Assembly: GCF_011317445.1 (NCBI RefSeq)
Contig: NZ_JAAAPL010000001.1
Span: forward strand, 1,240,001-1,304,000
Length of the DNA stretch: 64,000 bases
Reading direction: 5' to 3'
DNA from: Chelativorans multitrophicus
Lineage (GTDB): Bacteria > Pseudomonadota > Alphaproteobacteria > Rhizobiales > Rhizobiaceae
The stretch's first letter is position 1; every line of letters starts with the position of its first letter. The notes under the pieces are model-generated. The model saw nothing but the letters and a program-made list of their open reading frames with translations, did not search any database and had not been told where the DNA came from. Below are positions 17,248 through 26,040 of the stretch, piece by piece. The position numbers and the translations under genes were made by a program.

Positions 17248-18909
17248 GTGTTCCGCCTGGGAGCGAGTGCATTGCCTGAGCAGCTTCGAACCATTGTCGA
17301 AAACCTGAGGGCGCTTGGCCCTCGCCGGCTCGCCATGATGGGTGGAGTTCTCGCGCTCACCTTGGCGGTGGTGACAGGGGGCGCGATCTACCTCAACCGC
17401 CCGGCCTATGAGACGCTCTATGTCGGGCTGGAAAGGTCGGACGTAAATCAGATCGGCCTTGTTCTGGGCGAGGCGGGAATCCGATTCGATGTCGTATCGG
17501 ATGGAACGGCGGTGCTGGTGCCGACCGGGAAGACCGCGGAGGCACGCATGCTTCTCGCGGAAAAGGGCCTGCCCTCCAGCGCCAATGCCGGCTATGAGCT
17601 ATTCGACACCGTGGGCTCGCTTGGGCTCACCACTTTCATGCAAGAGGTCACCCGGGTTCGCGCGCTCGAAGGCGAGATCGCACGCACGATCCGCTCCATC
17701 GCCGGCATCAGGGCCGCCCGCGTGCATATCGTCATGCCTGAGCGCGGCAACTTCCGCCGCGAAGGACAGGAGCCTTCCGCCTCTGTCGTCATCCGCACAT
17801 CCGGCATCGACGGGGCCGCGAAAGCTGCAAGCATCCGCTATCTGGTCGCGGCTGCGGTGCCGGGCCTTAGTGCGGAGAAAGTGACCGTCCTCGACTCCTC
17901 AGGCATGCTGCTTGCGGCAGGCGACGACCCGGCAAACAACACTGCCCAGCGCTCCATCGGCATCGAACGCACGGTTGAAGCACAGGTGGAAGAGAATATC
18001 CGCCGCGCACTGGCACCCTATCTTGGCCCCGACAATTTCCGCGCAAGCGTGAAAGCGGAGGTCAATACCGACACACGGCAGGTGGAGGAAGTGATCTTCG
18101 ATCCGGATTCCCGCGTGGAGCGTTCGGTTCAGATCGTGCGCACGGCAGACAGTGCAACGCGGGAGACCGCGGCGACACCCACCACCGTGTTGCAGAACCT
18201 GCCGCAGGAAGAACCAGCCCCGGCCGAACTGCCCCGCTCCTCGGAAGAGAGCGAGCGGCGAGAGGAAACGACCAATTACGAGCTCAATACGAAGCGCATC
18301 GCCACCTCCAGCAACGGCTATCAGGTCACACGGCTGTCCATTGCTGTCGTGGTAAACGAGGGGCGTCTTGCCGCCATTCTCGGCGACAACGCAGCGCCGG
18401 ATGCTCTGCAGACTCGCATCAGGGAGATTGAGACGGTCGTTGCTTCTGCCGCTGGCCTTAACGAGACGCGCGGAGACGTGCTGAATGTGGCAGCCGTCGA
18501 GTTCGTCGACGGGCTGGATGGCGTCGAAATGGCGGAGCCTGGCCCATTGGCCGCATTGGGCAGGCATTCCGGGACGATGATCAATGCACTGGCCTTCGTG
18601 CTCGCCGCCTTTTTCATCACCTGGTTTGGGCTTAGGCCACTTGCCACTGCACTCACGCGCGGCCCAGAAATCGAAGCATCCGCTGCAGGAGAAGAAATTC
18701 AGGCACTTTCGCAGGAAGGGGCTGACGAGCGGCTGGCGCTGACCGCCGGGAATGGCGTCCAAAGTTCGGAAGAGGCGAACGATGAGCCGCAGTTGAAGAT
18801 AAAGCCGGCGCCGCAGGCCCTGCTCGCACGCATGGTCGACCTCAATGAGGAACGGACCGCGGACATCCTCCGCAAATGGGCGAGAGCGGAAGTGGAGGCC
18901 GCGGGCTGA
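17248..18909 (+). CDS. fliF: Flagellar MS-ring protein FliF
   Basis: FliF forms the MS ring in the inner membrane, the base on which the rod, C ring and export gate assemble. The product is 553 residues from the GTG at 17248, with two membrane segments (about residues 30-50 and 445-465), the ring-building YscJ-type domain (LERSDVNQIGLVLGEAGIRFDV, EGEIARTIRSIAGIRAARVHIVMPER) and a C-terminal FliG-binding end. A TTG at 17272 (MPEQLRTIVENLRAL) has a better ribosome site (GGGAGCG, about eight bases away) and may be the real start, giving 545 residues. In many rhizobia fliF lies at the far side of the switch operon; here it follows the flagellins. Confidence 0.95.
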   Translation: MFRLGASALPEQLRTIVENLRALGPRRLAMMGGVLALTLAVVTGGAIYLNRPAYETLYVGLERSDVNQIGLVLGEAGIRFDVVSDGTAVLVPTGKTAEARMLLAEKGLPSSANAGYELFDTVGSLGLTTFMQEVTRVRALEGEIARTIRSIAGIRAARVHIVMPERGNFRREGQEPSASVVIRTSGIDGAAKAASIRYLVAAAVPGLSAEKVTVLDSSGMLLAAGDDPANNTAQRSIGIERTVEAQVEENIRRALAPYLGPDNFRASVKAEVNTDTRQVEEVIFDPDSRVERSVQIVRTADSATRETAATPTTVLQNLPQEEPAPAELPRSSEESERREETTNYELNTKRIATSSNGYQVTRLSIAVVVNEGRLAAILGDNAAPDALQTRIREIETVVASAAGLNETRGDVLNVAAVEFVDGLDGVEMAEPGPLAALGRHSGTMINALAFVLAAFFITWFGLRPLATALTRGPEIEASAAGEEIQALSQEGADERLALTAGNGVQSSEEANDEPQLKIKPAPQALLARMVDLNEERTADILRKWARAEVEAAG

Positions 18910-19532
18910 TGCCGGCAATCGCTCTCGCGGATCTGCTGCCCGATTTCGGTGTGCAAACATCGGCTGTCCGCAATCCGGCACCCGCTTTTGCCGCGGAGGA
19001 GAACCCGAAAAAGTCCTCTGAGGAGTCGGTCGAAGATCTCGTTGCGCAAAGGGTTTCCCAGGCTGAAGTAGAAATCGCAGAGCGCCTCGCACGCGAATAT
19101 GAGGCAAAGCTTAAGGCCGAACGGCAACGGCACGCCGTTGAATTGGAAACCGTGGTTGCCCGCCTTACACACGAAACCGCCGAGGCGATGGCGGTCCGCT
19201 TTTCCGAATCGGAACGGGAGATCGAAGCGAAAATCGCCGCGGTTACTGCACGCATCCTTAGTGCGGCGTTGACGGAAAATTTGTGCAAGCGAGCGATTGA
19301 CGAACTCGTTGGGGTCATTGGCGAGGCAATGCGTGATCGCCAAGCCCTGCGCATTCGCGTGCGCGGCCCCGAAGTTCTCGAAGCGGTCCTCAGGGAAAAG
19401 CTCGGGGAACGCGCTGCCCAGATGGACTTCAGCGAGGCCCCCGGTATCGACCTTACAGCGGAGATCGAAGACAGCCTGTTTGAGACTCGCATTGCGGAAT
19501 GGGCTGCGGCGCTGTCGGAGGTGTTATCGTGA
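18909..19532 (+). CDS. FliH-like export ATPase regulator (candidate)
   Basis: The 207-residue protein fits a divergent FliH, the stator of the FliI ATPase. It has a variable N terminus, a long charged helix at about residues 40-110 (VEDLVAQRVSQAEVEIAERLAREYEAKLKAERQRHAVELE), and a C-terminal globular part resembling the E/H-type end of FliH (ALTENLCKRAIDELVGVIGE, then LRIRVRGPEVLEAVLREKLGERAAQ). The ATG at 18909 overlaps the fliF stop (TGATG) and its end overlaps the motB GTG start. Identification rests on architecture and context, not on a diagnostic motif. Confidence 0.65.
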   Translation: MPAIALADLLPDFGVQTSAVRNPAPAFAAEENPKKSSEESVEDLVAQRVSQAEVEIAERLAREYEAKLKAERQRHAVELETVVARLTHETAEAMAVRFSESEREIEAKIAAVTARILSAALTENLCKRAIDELVGVIGEAMRDRQALRIRVRGPEVLEAVLREKLGERAAQMDFSEAPGIDLTAEIEDSLFETRIAEWAAALSEVLS

Positions 19533-20887
19533 CACTTGCCACGGAGGATGAGCGCCAACCCGAGATCATCATTGTGCGCCGCGGTGGCGACGACGAGGAT
19601 AGCGAACACCACGGCGGCGTATGGAAGATCGCCTTTGCCGATTTCATGACCGCAATGATGTGCTTCTTCCTCGTCATGTGGCTCATCAACGCCGCCAACG
19701 AGCAGACGCGCGCCGCTCTCGCAAGCTATTTCAACCCGGTAAAACTCATCGACCGGAATACCAACCGCAAGGGACTGGAGGAAGTTGGCCAGGGCCCTCA
19801 AGTCTCCACCGAAGCGGACCAAAGCGAAAAGTCGACCGATCAGCCTTCGGGGGAAAACGACAAAACTTCCGGTCCCGCTGATTTTCAGAACGCAACCGAT
19901 CTTGCGGATACACGTAAATATTCCGACCAGAATTTCTTCTCAAATCCCTATGCCGTGCTGGCGGAGATTGCCGCGGATGTCGGCCAAGACCAGAACGTGT
20001 CCAGGAAGGGAGAAGGCGGAGTACAGATAGCAGGCCCGTCTTCCGGAGCTTCGGGCGGCGAAGCCTATCGTGATCCGTTCGCACCCGATTTCTGGTCGCA
20101 GCAGGTGGCTATGCCGCGCATCGGCGTGGAAGGCGATCCCGACGAGGCACGGGAGCAGCCCTCGGGCGCCGACATCAAAGCGGAGCAGACAGGCCAGCAT
20201 CAGCTCGCAGGGATCGAACCGGAGCAGGAAACGAGCGACGCGCTCAGCCTGAAGCGCGTACCCCAGGTGGAGCCGCTTGCCCCGGAGGAGAAAAATGAAC
20301 CGGCTACAGAAGGCGTACCTGAAGATGGCGTTCAAAGTGCCTCCCCCGGAAACGAGAGCGCTTCTGAAGAAGTAAGCGCGACTGCCGGCGAACCCGATGC
20401 TCCGGCGAACGAAAAAGCAAACGAGGCTCATGAGAATGCCGCGGCAGGCATCCGCGCTGCCCTGGCCCAAGCGCTCAATGGGGAAGGGCTCGCCAGTTCC
20501 GTTACAGTGTCAGCCGGCGAGGAAGGCGTGCTAATATCCGTGACCGACGATATCCGAAACGGAATGTTCCCGGTCGGCTCGGCAGTACCGGAGCGGGCGC
20601 TCGTGGGCGCAATGGAGAAAATCGGGAAGACCCTGGCCGGGCAGCCGGGAACGATTCGTATTCATGGCCACACCGATGCCCGCCCGTTCCGAAGCGACAC
20701 ATACGATAATTGGCGGCTTTCCACCGCACGTGCGCATGCGGCGCAGTACATGCTGATAAGGGGAGGATTGGACGAAACCCGGATAACGGAGGTCGCCGGA
20801 TTTGCCGACCGAAAGCTGAAGGAGCCGGAGAGTCCTCTCGCGGACGCCAATCGGCGCATAGAGATTCTTCTTGAGGTGCCGCAATGA
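19529..20887 (+). CDS. motB: Flagellar stator protein MotB (GTG start)
   Basis: MotB anchors the stator to peptidoglycan and carries the proton-binding aspartate. The 452-residue product starts at the GTG at 19529, which overlaps the preceding stop (GTGA). The single membrane helix (about residues 36-55) contains the key Asp38 in FADFMTAMMCFFLVMW. A long, acidic, low-complexity periplasmic linker (about residues 75-305) is much longer than in enteric MotB. The OmpA-like peptidoglycan-binding domain is at the C terminus (IRIHGHTDARPFRSDTYDNWRLSTARAHAA). The long linker fits a rhizobial MotB that works with MotC. Confidence 0.96.
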   Translation: MTLATEDERQPEIIIVRRGGDDEDSEHHGGVWKIAFADFMTAMMCFFLVMWLINAANEQTRAALASYFNPVKLIDRNTNRKGLEEVGQGPQVSTEADQSEKSTDQPSGENDKTSGPADFQNATDLADTRKYSDQNFFSNPYAVLAEIAADVGQDQNVSRKGEGGVQIAGPSSGASGGEAYRDPFAPDFWSQQVAMPRIGVEGDPDEAREQPSGADIKAEQTGQHQLAGIEPEQETSDALSLKRVPQVEPLAPEEKNEPATEGVPEDGVQSASPGNESASEEVSATAGEPDAPANEKANEAHENAAAGIRAALAQALNGEGLASSVTVSAGEEGVLISVTDDIRNGMFPVGSAVPERALVGAMEKIGKTLAGQPGTIRIHGHTDARPFRSDTYDNWRLSTARAHAAQYMLIRGGLDETRITEVAGFADRKLKEPESPLADANRRIEILLEVPQ

Positions 20888-22059
20888 GGCGGTGTTTCGG
20901 CGCAGCCATGCTTGCGGCCTGCGTCAGCCTTACGGCTTCAGCGAATGCGGAAGGGCTGGAGCCCTACCAAATGATACGTTCCCTGCAGCTGGTGCAGGAC
21001 CGGATTGCTGATGGCGATCACGCTGCGCTGCCTATACAGCGCCGGCTGCTAGCCATTATCGACGAACGGCTACACACGGCCGATTTCGAGAATCCGCACA
21101 ATTTCCGCGCGCTCCTCATTTACAGTGCCAGCGGTGGCAATCCAGCCACGCTCGATGCGGTCATTTCCAGATTGAAGCTTGACGAGGACCAAAGCAGGCT
21201 AAGCAATGGCCTCACTCAGTATGCGCGGGGAGATCTTCGCGCCGCGCGTGAGATGCTGAGCGCTACCGAGCTTTCCACGCTGGACCCCGAGCTTGCAGCC
21301 CCTCTCGCGCTCGTCATCGGCTCCCTGCTTGCCCAGCAGGCCCCTACTGAAGCACTCAGATTTTTTGATCAGGCGCGGCTTATAAGCCCCGGCACCCTCA
21401 TTGAGGAGGCCGCTCTGCGGCGTTCGCTAACGCTCAGCGCCGAGTTGCGCGATCCGGAGCGTTTTGCCCTCGCCTCCAGGCAATATGCATGGCGGTTCCT
21501 GCGCTCTCCCTATGCGAGCCAGTTCGCGGAGGCTTTCGTTTCCGGCGTCGTCGCTCTTCGTGGTGAGATCGACCTGGCATTGGTGGAGGAAATCGTGGCC
21601 AACATGCGCCGTGACCAAGCGCATGTGATCTACCTTCGCATAGCTCGCCAGAGTGCAATCGAGGGCTATGATAATCTTCTTACCTTCGCCTCACGCAATG
21701 CCGACAAATATGCGGATTCCGGCGGCGGCCTGGATCCGCGGAGCGTCCTTTACGGAAATATGGCCTTGGTGGCATCGGAAGATGTCAAGGACGTTCTCCA
21801 TACGCTCGAGCATATCGACGCAAAGAGGCTTTCCCCGAACGACCGCAAGCTTCTGAATGCCGCACGCGAGGTGGCACGGAATATTCTCTCGCGTCCCGCC
21901 GCTGGATCAGAGGCTTCCGCCCGGCAGGGTTCGTTTCCGCAGGGCGAGGCCGTGGTGGCACAGGAAGGCGAGGACGAACAGCTCAACGGAGCTTTCGTCG
22001 CAGACACGCTTAAGACGCTCCAATCCATAGATGTGCTCATTGCGGAGGCTCGCCGGTGA
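20884..22059 (+). CDS. motC: Periplasmic motility protein MotC
   Basis: MotC is a periplasmic protein of rhizobia that binds MotB and is needed for motor energising. The 391-residue product starts with a signal peptide (MRRCFGAAMLAACVSLTASANA) and is otherwise helical with repeat-like segments (ATLDAVISRLKLDEDQSRLSNGLTQYARGDLRAAREML). Order motB-motC-motD is the Sinorhizobium arrangement. Its ATG overlaps the motB stop and its own stop overlaps the next GTG. Confidence 0.93.
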   Translation: MRRCFGAAMLAACVSLTASANAEGLEPYQMIRSLQLVQDRIADGDHAALPIQRRLLAIIDERLHTADFENPHNFRALLIYSASGGNPATLDAVISRLKLDEDQSRLSNGLTQYARGDLRAAREMLSATELSTLDPELAAPLALVIGSLLAQQAPTEALRFFDQARLISPGTLIEEAALRRSLTLSAELRDPERFALASRQYAWRFLRSPYASQFAEAFVSGVVALRGEIDLALVEEIVANMRRDQAHVIYLRIARQSAIEGYDNLLTFASRNADKYADSGGGLDPRSVLYGNMALVASEDVKDVLHTLEHIDAKRLSPNDRKLLNAAREVARNILSRPAAGSEASARQGSFPQGEAVVAQEGEDEQLNGAFVADTLKTLQSIDVLIAEARR

Positions 22060-23321
22060 CACAATCCATCACGCCGGGCTTTCCGTCCTTACAGAGCGCA
22101 CTTGAACCTGGCCGTGAGCGCAGGGCCGCTTCGTCTCAAACAATGTTTGAGGACGGGTTAGGGCGAGATGAGGCAGAAACGCCCCTAAAGCTGGCCGTGC
22201 AGGCGCCCGTCTCGGATGAGCAGCCGAGATGGCGCCTTGCAGAGAGGGTGTTGGAGTTTTTCCTTCCGCAGAGCGTGCCTCCCCAAAGGAGAACAGATCA
22301 GCTGGACAACGAGGATATCGCCGCCGTCGTGCCGCCAATGCCCGCCAGAATACCGGCTGAGCCGTCGGAAGATATGGGCGAGGCATCGCCCCCCGAAGCG
22401 GAAGCGCATATGGCAGGGCAAGGGATATCGGGAATTTTGAAACAGTCGATTCCCGCCTCGGTTCAGCAAGAAGCCGAGACGATATGGCGATCGCAGGATA
22501 CACCATCCGGCGGTTCGGAAATCCACCACAATAAACCGGATGGGCCTTCAGATGCAGCAGACTTGCGGGCGCGCGACCTAAACATGCAGTTGGAGGGCAG
22601 ACCCAACGCGGGCGATCCGGAGCAGCAAAAAAGGCCTGACGGTAAAAAGTCTTCATCTCCAACAAGCTCCTCGCCTATCGACAAAACCGCCGCCGACGGG
22701 TTTGACGAAGCCTTCAGTGGGCGAGCTTCCTCGGGCGAAGCATCGATGCCGGTTCGTGTGATAAGCGCACAGAGCATCCCCGCGCCTGCTCTCTCCTGGC
22801 AGGGTTACGATACTGCCACTGCGAGCCTTCTCGCAGCCTTCCAGGCCGATCCTGCGCTCAAAACTGCATATGCCGATGCAACGCAAACACTCGCTATGGC
22901 CCATGCAGGTAAAGACCGGACGCTCCACACCCTTAAAATACAGCTACATCCGGTTCAGCTCGGCAGCGTTACTGCCCAACTCACTATTTCGGGAGATCAA
23001 CTAAAGGTTGAAATTCAAGTAGAGAGCTCCGACGCGCGACAGAGGCTCCAGGCCGACGGTGACGACATCCTCCATGCTCTTCGCGCTATGGGATATGATG
23101 TTGATCGCATCACGATCCAGCAGGCTGCTACCGGCACCTCCCCGCAGTCCGGCGCCGGTTCCGGCAACCGGGATTCCTCTTTTCAGACCGGAGCCAACCA
23201 GGGCCAGCAGGGAGACTCCGGCGGCTCCCGAGGGCAGGACGCAAACACGCATGCCGCCCCGCCGGAAATGACTGAAAGGCGGCAGGATGATGCTGCGGCA
23301 AATAACGGCCTCTATATCTAG
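22056..23321 (+). CDS. fliK: Hook-length control protein FliK (MotD)
   Basis: The gene once called motD in rhizobia encodes the hook-length ruler FliK. The 421-residue protein has a long low-complexity, Pro/Ser/Glu-rich N-terminal two thirds and the Flg_hook domain at about 275-355 (LHTLKIQLHPVQLGSVTAQLTISGDQLKVEIQVESSDARQRL). A Gly/Gln/Ser-rich tail ends the protein. The start is a GTG at 22056 overlapping the motC stop. The first 35 bases of the next gene lie inside its 3' end. Confidence 0.9.
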   Translation: MTQSITPGFPSLQSALEPGRERRAASSQTMFEDGLGRDEAETPLKLAVQAPVSDEQPRWRLAERVLEFFLPQSVPPQRRTDQLDNEDIAAVVPPMPARIPAEPSEDMGEASPPEAEAHMAGQGISGILKQSIPASVQQEAETIWRSQDTPSGGSEIHHNKPDGPSDAADLRARDLNMQLEGRPNAGDPEQQKRPDGKKSSSPTSSSPIDKTAADGFDEAFSGRASSGEASMPVRVISAQSIPAPALSWQGYDTATASLLAAFQADPALKTAYADATQTLAMAHAGKDRTLHTLKIQLHPVQLGSVTAQLTISGDQLKVEIQVESSDARQRLQADGDDILHALRAMGYDVDRITIQQAATGTSPQSGAGSGNRDSSFQTGANQGQQGDSGGSRGQDANTHAAPPEMTERRQDDAAANNGLYI

Positions 23322-23838
23322 TCTCCTTCTCTCAACGGTCATCGCCGCCGCGAACCCATGCGAAGCGCAAATCCTGCGGGCTTCGCAGAAATATCATATC
23401 CCGGTCGGCATTCTCTACGCGGTAGGCCTTACGGAAACGGGCATAAGAGGCAGCCTGCAGCCCTACGCTCTCAATATCGAAGGCAAGGCAATCTTCGCGC
23501 GCAGCGCTGCCGACGCAATGGCGGAATTCAGGAAGGCGCAACAGCGCGGCGCGAAGCTTATCGATCTCGGCTGCATGCAGATCAACCACCATTACCATAG
23601 AGACCAGTTCCGCAGCTTGGCGGATATGCTCGATCCACGGCAGAATGTCGACTATGCCGCACGCTTTCTGGCGCAATTAAAAGGACGGCACGAGACCTGG
23701 TCCCTGGCGGTTGCTCGTTATCACGCCGGCCCAAACAATGATCCGGCACAGAAACGCTATCTATGCCGCGTAATCACAAACATGGTGGCAACCGGCTTCG
23801 GATCATGGACACCGGCAGCTCGCAAGTTTTGCAACTAA
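23287..23838 (+). CDS. Lytic transglycosylase of the flagellar cluster
   Basis: This 183-residue protein has a signal peptide (MMLRQITASISSLLLSTVIAAA) and a single SLT-type lysozyme fold: the catalytic Glu is probably Glu50 in YAVGLTETGIRG, followed by IDLGCMQINHHYH and the ending VARYHAGPNND, which are soluble lytic transglycosylase motifs. It would cut peptidoglycan to let the rod through. The FlgJ-type gene of this cluster at 33521 lacks a muramidase domain, so a separate enzyme of this kind is expected, as with SltF of Rhodobacter. Other, non-flagellar transglycosylases have the same fold, so the role is inferred from position. Confidence 0.85.
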   Translation: MMLRQITASISSLLLSTVIAAANPCEAQILRASQKYHIPVGILYAVGLTETGIRGSLQPYALNIEGKAIFARSAADAMAEFRKAQQRGAKLIDLGCMQINHHYHRDQFRSLADMLDPRQNVDYAARFLAQLKGRHETWSLAVARYHAGPNNDPAQKRYLCRVITNMVATGFGSWTPAARKFCN

Positions 23839-23891
23839 AAGTAGAAATATCGCTTCGCCAATTTCCGCCCCGGAAGGGCCTCAGAAAAAAC

Positions 23892-23906
23892 TTAACGTTT
23901 TATTAA
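23892..23906 (+). promoter_or_regulatory. TTAA-N7-TTAA motif (CtrA-like box) before ftcR
   Basis: The sequence TTAACGTTTTATTAA has two TTAA halves seven bases apart, the spacing of CtrA boxes, inside an AT-rich stretch 70 bases before the ftcR start. I recall that CtrA control of ftcR has been described in Brucella, which would fit. The second half lacks the usual following C on either strand, so it is an imperfect match. Confidence 0.5.
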
Positions 23907-23976
23907 AAAAATATGTTGTCTGTGATTCCGTCCACCATGTACCTCTTAGGTGGACAACTGATTCGGGGCGGGGCCG

Positions 23977-24648
23977 ATGATAGTGGTAGTCGACGAGCGA
24001 GAGCTTGTCACTAAGGGGTTTACTTCGCTTTTCAATCGCGAAGGCGTGGCAACAGCGGGCTTCAGGCCCAGCGAATTCAATGATTGGGTCGAGTCGGCGC
24101 CCGATGAGGATTTGAGTTCCGTCAGCGCCTTTCTTCTCGGCCGGTGTAGAACGCCCGAGACGCCGGCGCGGCGTATACGGGACCGGACCCGTGCACCGCT
24201 CATTGCACTCGCTGAGCAGCACTCCCTTGAGGATACGCTGAGACTCTTCGAGTGCGGCGTGGACGATGTCGTGCGAAAGCCGGTACATGTACTGGAGATT
24301 CTTGCACGTATCAGCGCGATCAGCCGGCGGGCCAAGCAACAGGACCAAAGGTCAACCGAGATCGGCCGGCTGCGCATCTTCAGCGATGGCCGAGATCCGG
24401 AAATTGACGGTGAGCCGTTTCCGTTGCCGCGCCGCGAGCGCCGTATTCTGGAGTATCTGGCAAGTAACTCTTCACGCCGGGTAACCAAGACGCAGATCTT
24501 CAACGCCATCTACGGCATCTTCGACGAGGAGGTTGAGGAGAACGTAGTGGAAAGCCACATCAGCAAATTACGCAAGAAGCTGCGCGTCAAACTTGGCTTC
24601 GATCCGATCGATTCCAAACGGTATCTCGGTTACCAGCTCATGACCTAA
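23977..24648 (+). CDS. ftcR: Flagellar transcriptional regulator FtcR/Rem
   Basis: FtcR (Rem in Sinorhizobium) is the OmpR-type activator of later flagellar genes in Rhizobiales. The 223 residues form an atypical receiver domain ([19 protein letters not shown] through [14 protein letters not shown]) and a winged-helix output domain ([55 protein letters not shown]). The receiver has no clear phospho-accepting Asp in the normal place (the segment around residue 54 reads LLGRCRTPE), so it may act without phosphorylation. It has its own upstream region with a CtrA-like box and lies before the hook genes. Confidence 0.93.
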   Translation: MIVVVDERELVTKGFTSLFNREGVATAGFRPSEFNDWVESAPDEDLSSVSAFLLGRCRTPETPARRIRDRTRAPLIALAEQHSLEDTLRLFECGVDDVVRKPVHVLEILARISAISRRAKQQDQRSTEIGRLRIFSDGRDPEIDGEPFPLPRRERRILEYLASNSSRRVTKTQIFNAIYGIFDEEVEENVVESHISKLRKKLRVKLGFDPIDSKRYLGYQLMT

Positions 24649-24725
24649 GCCTCGCAAGGGCACAGGACAGTTTCGTGCAAGCCCCGGCTGCTATGCTGCC
24701 GACAGGAGAGCGATAGGAGAACCTG

Positions 24726-25994
24726 ATGAGCCTCTACGGGATGATGAAAACCGGCGTGTCCGGCATGAATGCCCAGGCCAACCGGCTGTCGACTGTTGCC
24801 GACAATATCGCCAACTCCAGCACCAACGGCTACAAACGAGCCACCACCGAATTCTCGACATTAGTCGTGCCGGGCACCCAGGGCTCTTACAATTCGGGCG
24901 GCGTGACATCAACGGTGCGGAACGCCGTCTCGGCTCAGGGCGTGCTGCAGTATACTACCTCTATTACCGATCTTGCCGTCAATGGAAGCGGCTTCTTCAT
25001 CGTACAAGGATCGAACGGCCAGCCATATCTGACAAGGGCCGGCTCCTTTGTGCTCGATGGCGATGGGCGTCTGGTCAATTCCTCCGGCTATCAGCTCATG
25101 GGCTACAGCTATGCTAACGGCACGCCTTCGGCCACGGCCAATGGCTATGCGGGGCTGGAGCCGATCACCATCAAGCAGCCGGAACTGGTGGCGACGCCCT
25201 CGCGCAATGGTGTGTTCTCCGCCAACTTGCCGCTGGACGCGGAAATCGTCGATACGGGAGCGGGACAATCCACGGCAGGGGACAATACGAGCACATCCGA
25301 ATACTCGGTCAAAACTTCCCTGGTGGCCTATGGCAACCGCGGCGAGCAGGTGCTTCTCGACGTCTACTTTACAAAGACCGGCGACGATGAATGGGAAGTC
25401 GCTGTGTTTGACCGTGCTGACGCCACGCCCGACACCGGCTTTCCCTACGCTTCAGGACCGCTTGCGACGGACCAGCTTACCTTTGATCCGACCACCGGGA
25501 AATTGACCGGAACAAGCGTGACAGGGGTTACTATTCCCGTTCCCGGCGGCGACGATCTTGAACTCGACCTTTCTCAACTTTCGCAGCTCGATTCCGGCTT
25601 TCAGGTCTACGACGCGGAAGTGGACGGCACGCCGCCGACTTCGATCGACAGCATCGAAATCAGCGCGGAGGGCATCGTTTATGCGCAATATGCCGATGGC
25701 TCGTTCAAGCCCCTCTACCGTATCCCACTTGCGAATGTAACGAGCCCGGATCAGTTGGAAGTGCTGTCCGGAAACGCTTTCGCCGAAACCGCCGCATCCG
25801 GCGCGGTGCGTATCGGCTTTGCCGGTTCGGACGGATTGGGCGATATCGCGTCAGGCGCTCTGGAGAGCTCCAACGTCGACATCGCCGAAGAGTTGACGAG
25901 CATGATCGAGTCGCAACGCAGCTATACTGCCAACTCCAAGGTGTTTCAAACCGGCTCCGACCTGATGGAGCTTCTGGTGAACCTGAAGAGATAG
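24726..25994 (+). CDS. flgE: Flagellar hook protein FlgE
   Basis: FlgE polymerises into the hook. The 422-residue protein has the family N terminus (MSLYGMMKTGVSGMNAQANRLSTVADNIANSSTNGYKRATTEFSTLV), the hook body and the C-terminal segment SGALESSNVDIAEELTSMIESQRSYTANSKVFQTGSDLM. The ribosome site is AGGAG about six bases upstream. The 77-base gap after ftcR has no obvious terminator, so read-through from ftcR is possible. Confidence 0.97.
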   Translation: MSLYGMMKTGVSGMNAQANRLSTVADNIANSSTNGYKRATTEFSTLVVPGTQGSYNSGGVTSTVRNAVSAQGVLQYTTSITDLAVNGSGFFIVQGSNGQPYLTRAGSFVLDGDGRLVNSSGYQLMGYSYANGTPSATANGYAGLEPITIKQPELVATPSRNGVFSANLPLDAEIVDTGAGQSTAGDNTSTSEYSVKTSLVAYGNRGEQVLLDVYFTKTGDDEWEVAVFDRADATPDTGFPYASGPLATDQLTFDPTTGKLTGTSVTGVTIPVPGGDDLELDLSQLSQLDSGFQVYDAEVDGTPPTSIDSIEISAEGIVYAQYADGSFKPLYRIPLANVTSPDQLEVLSGNAFAETAASGAVRIGFAGSDGLGDIASGALESSNVDIAEELTSMIESQRSYTANSKVFQTGSDLMELLVNLKR

Positions 25995-26040
25995 CAAAGT
26001 ACCAAGGAAGCTGGCGTGATCCGCGCCAGAAAGAGGAGAG

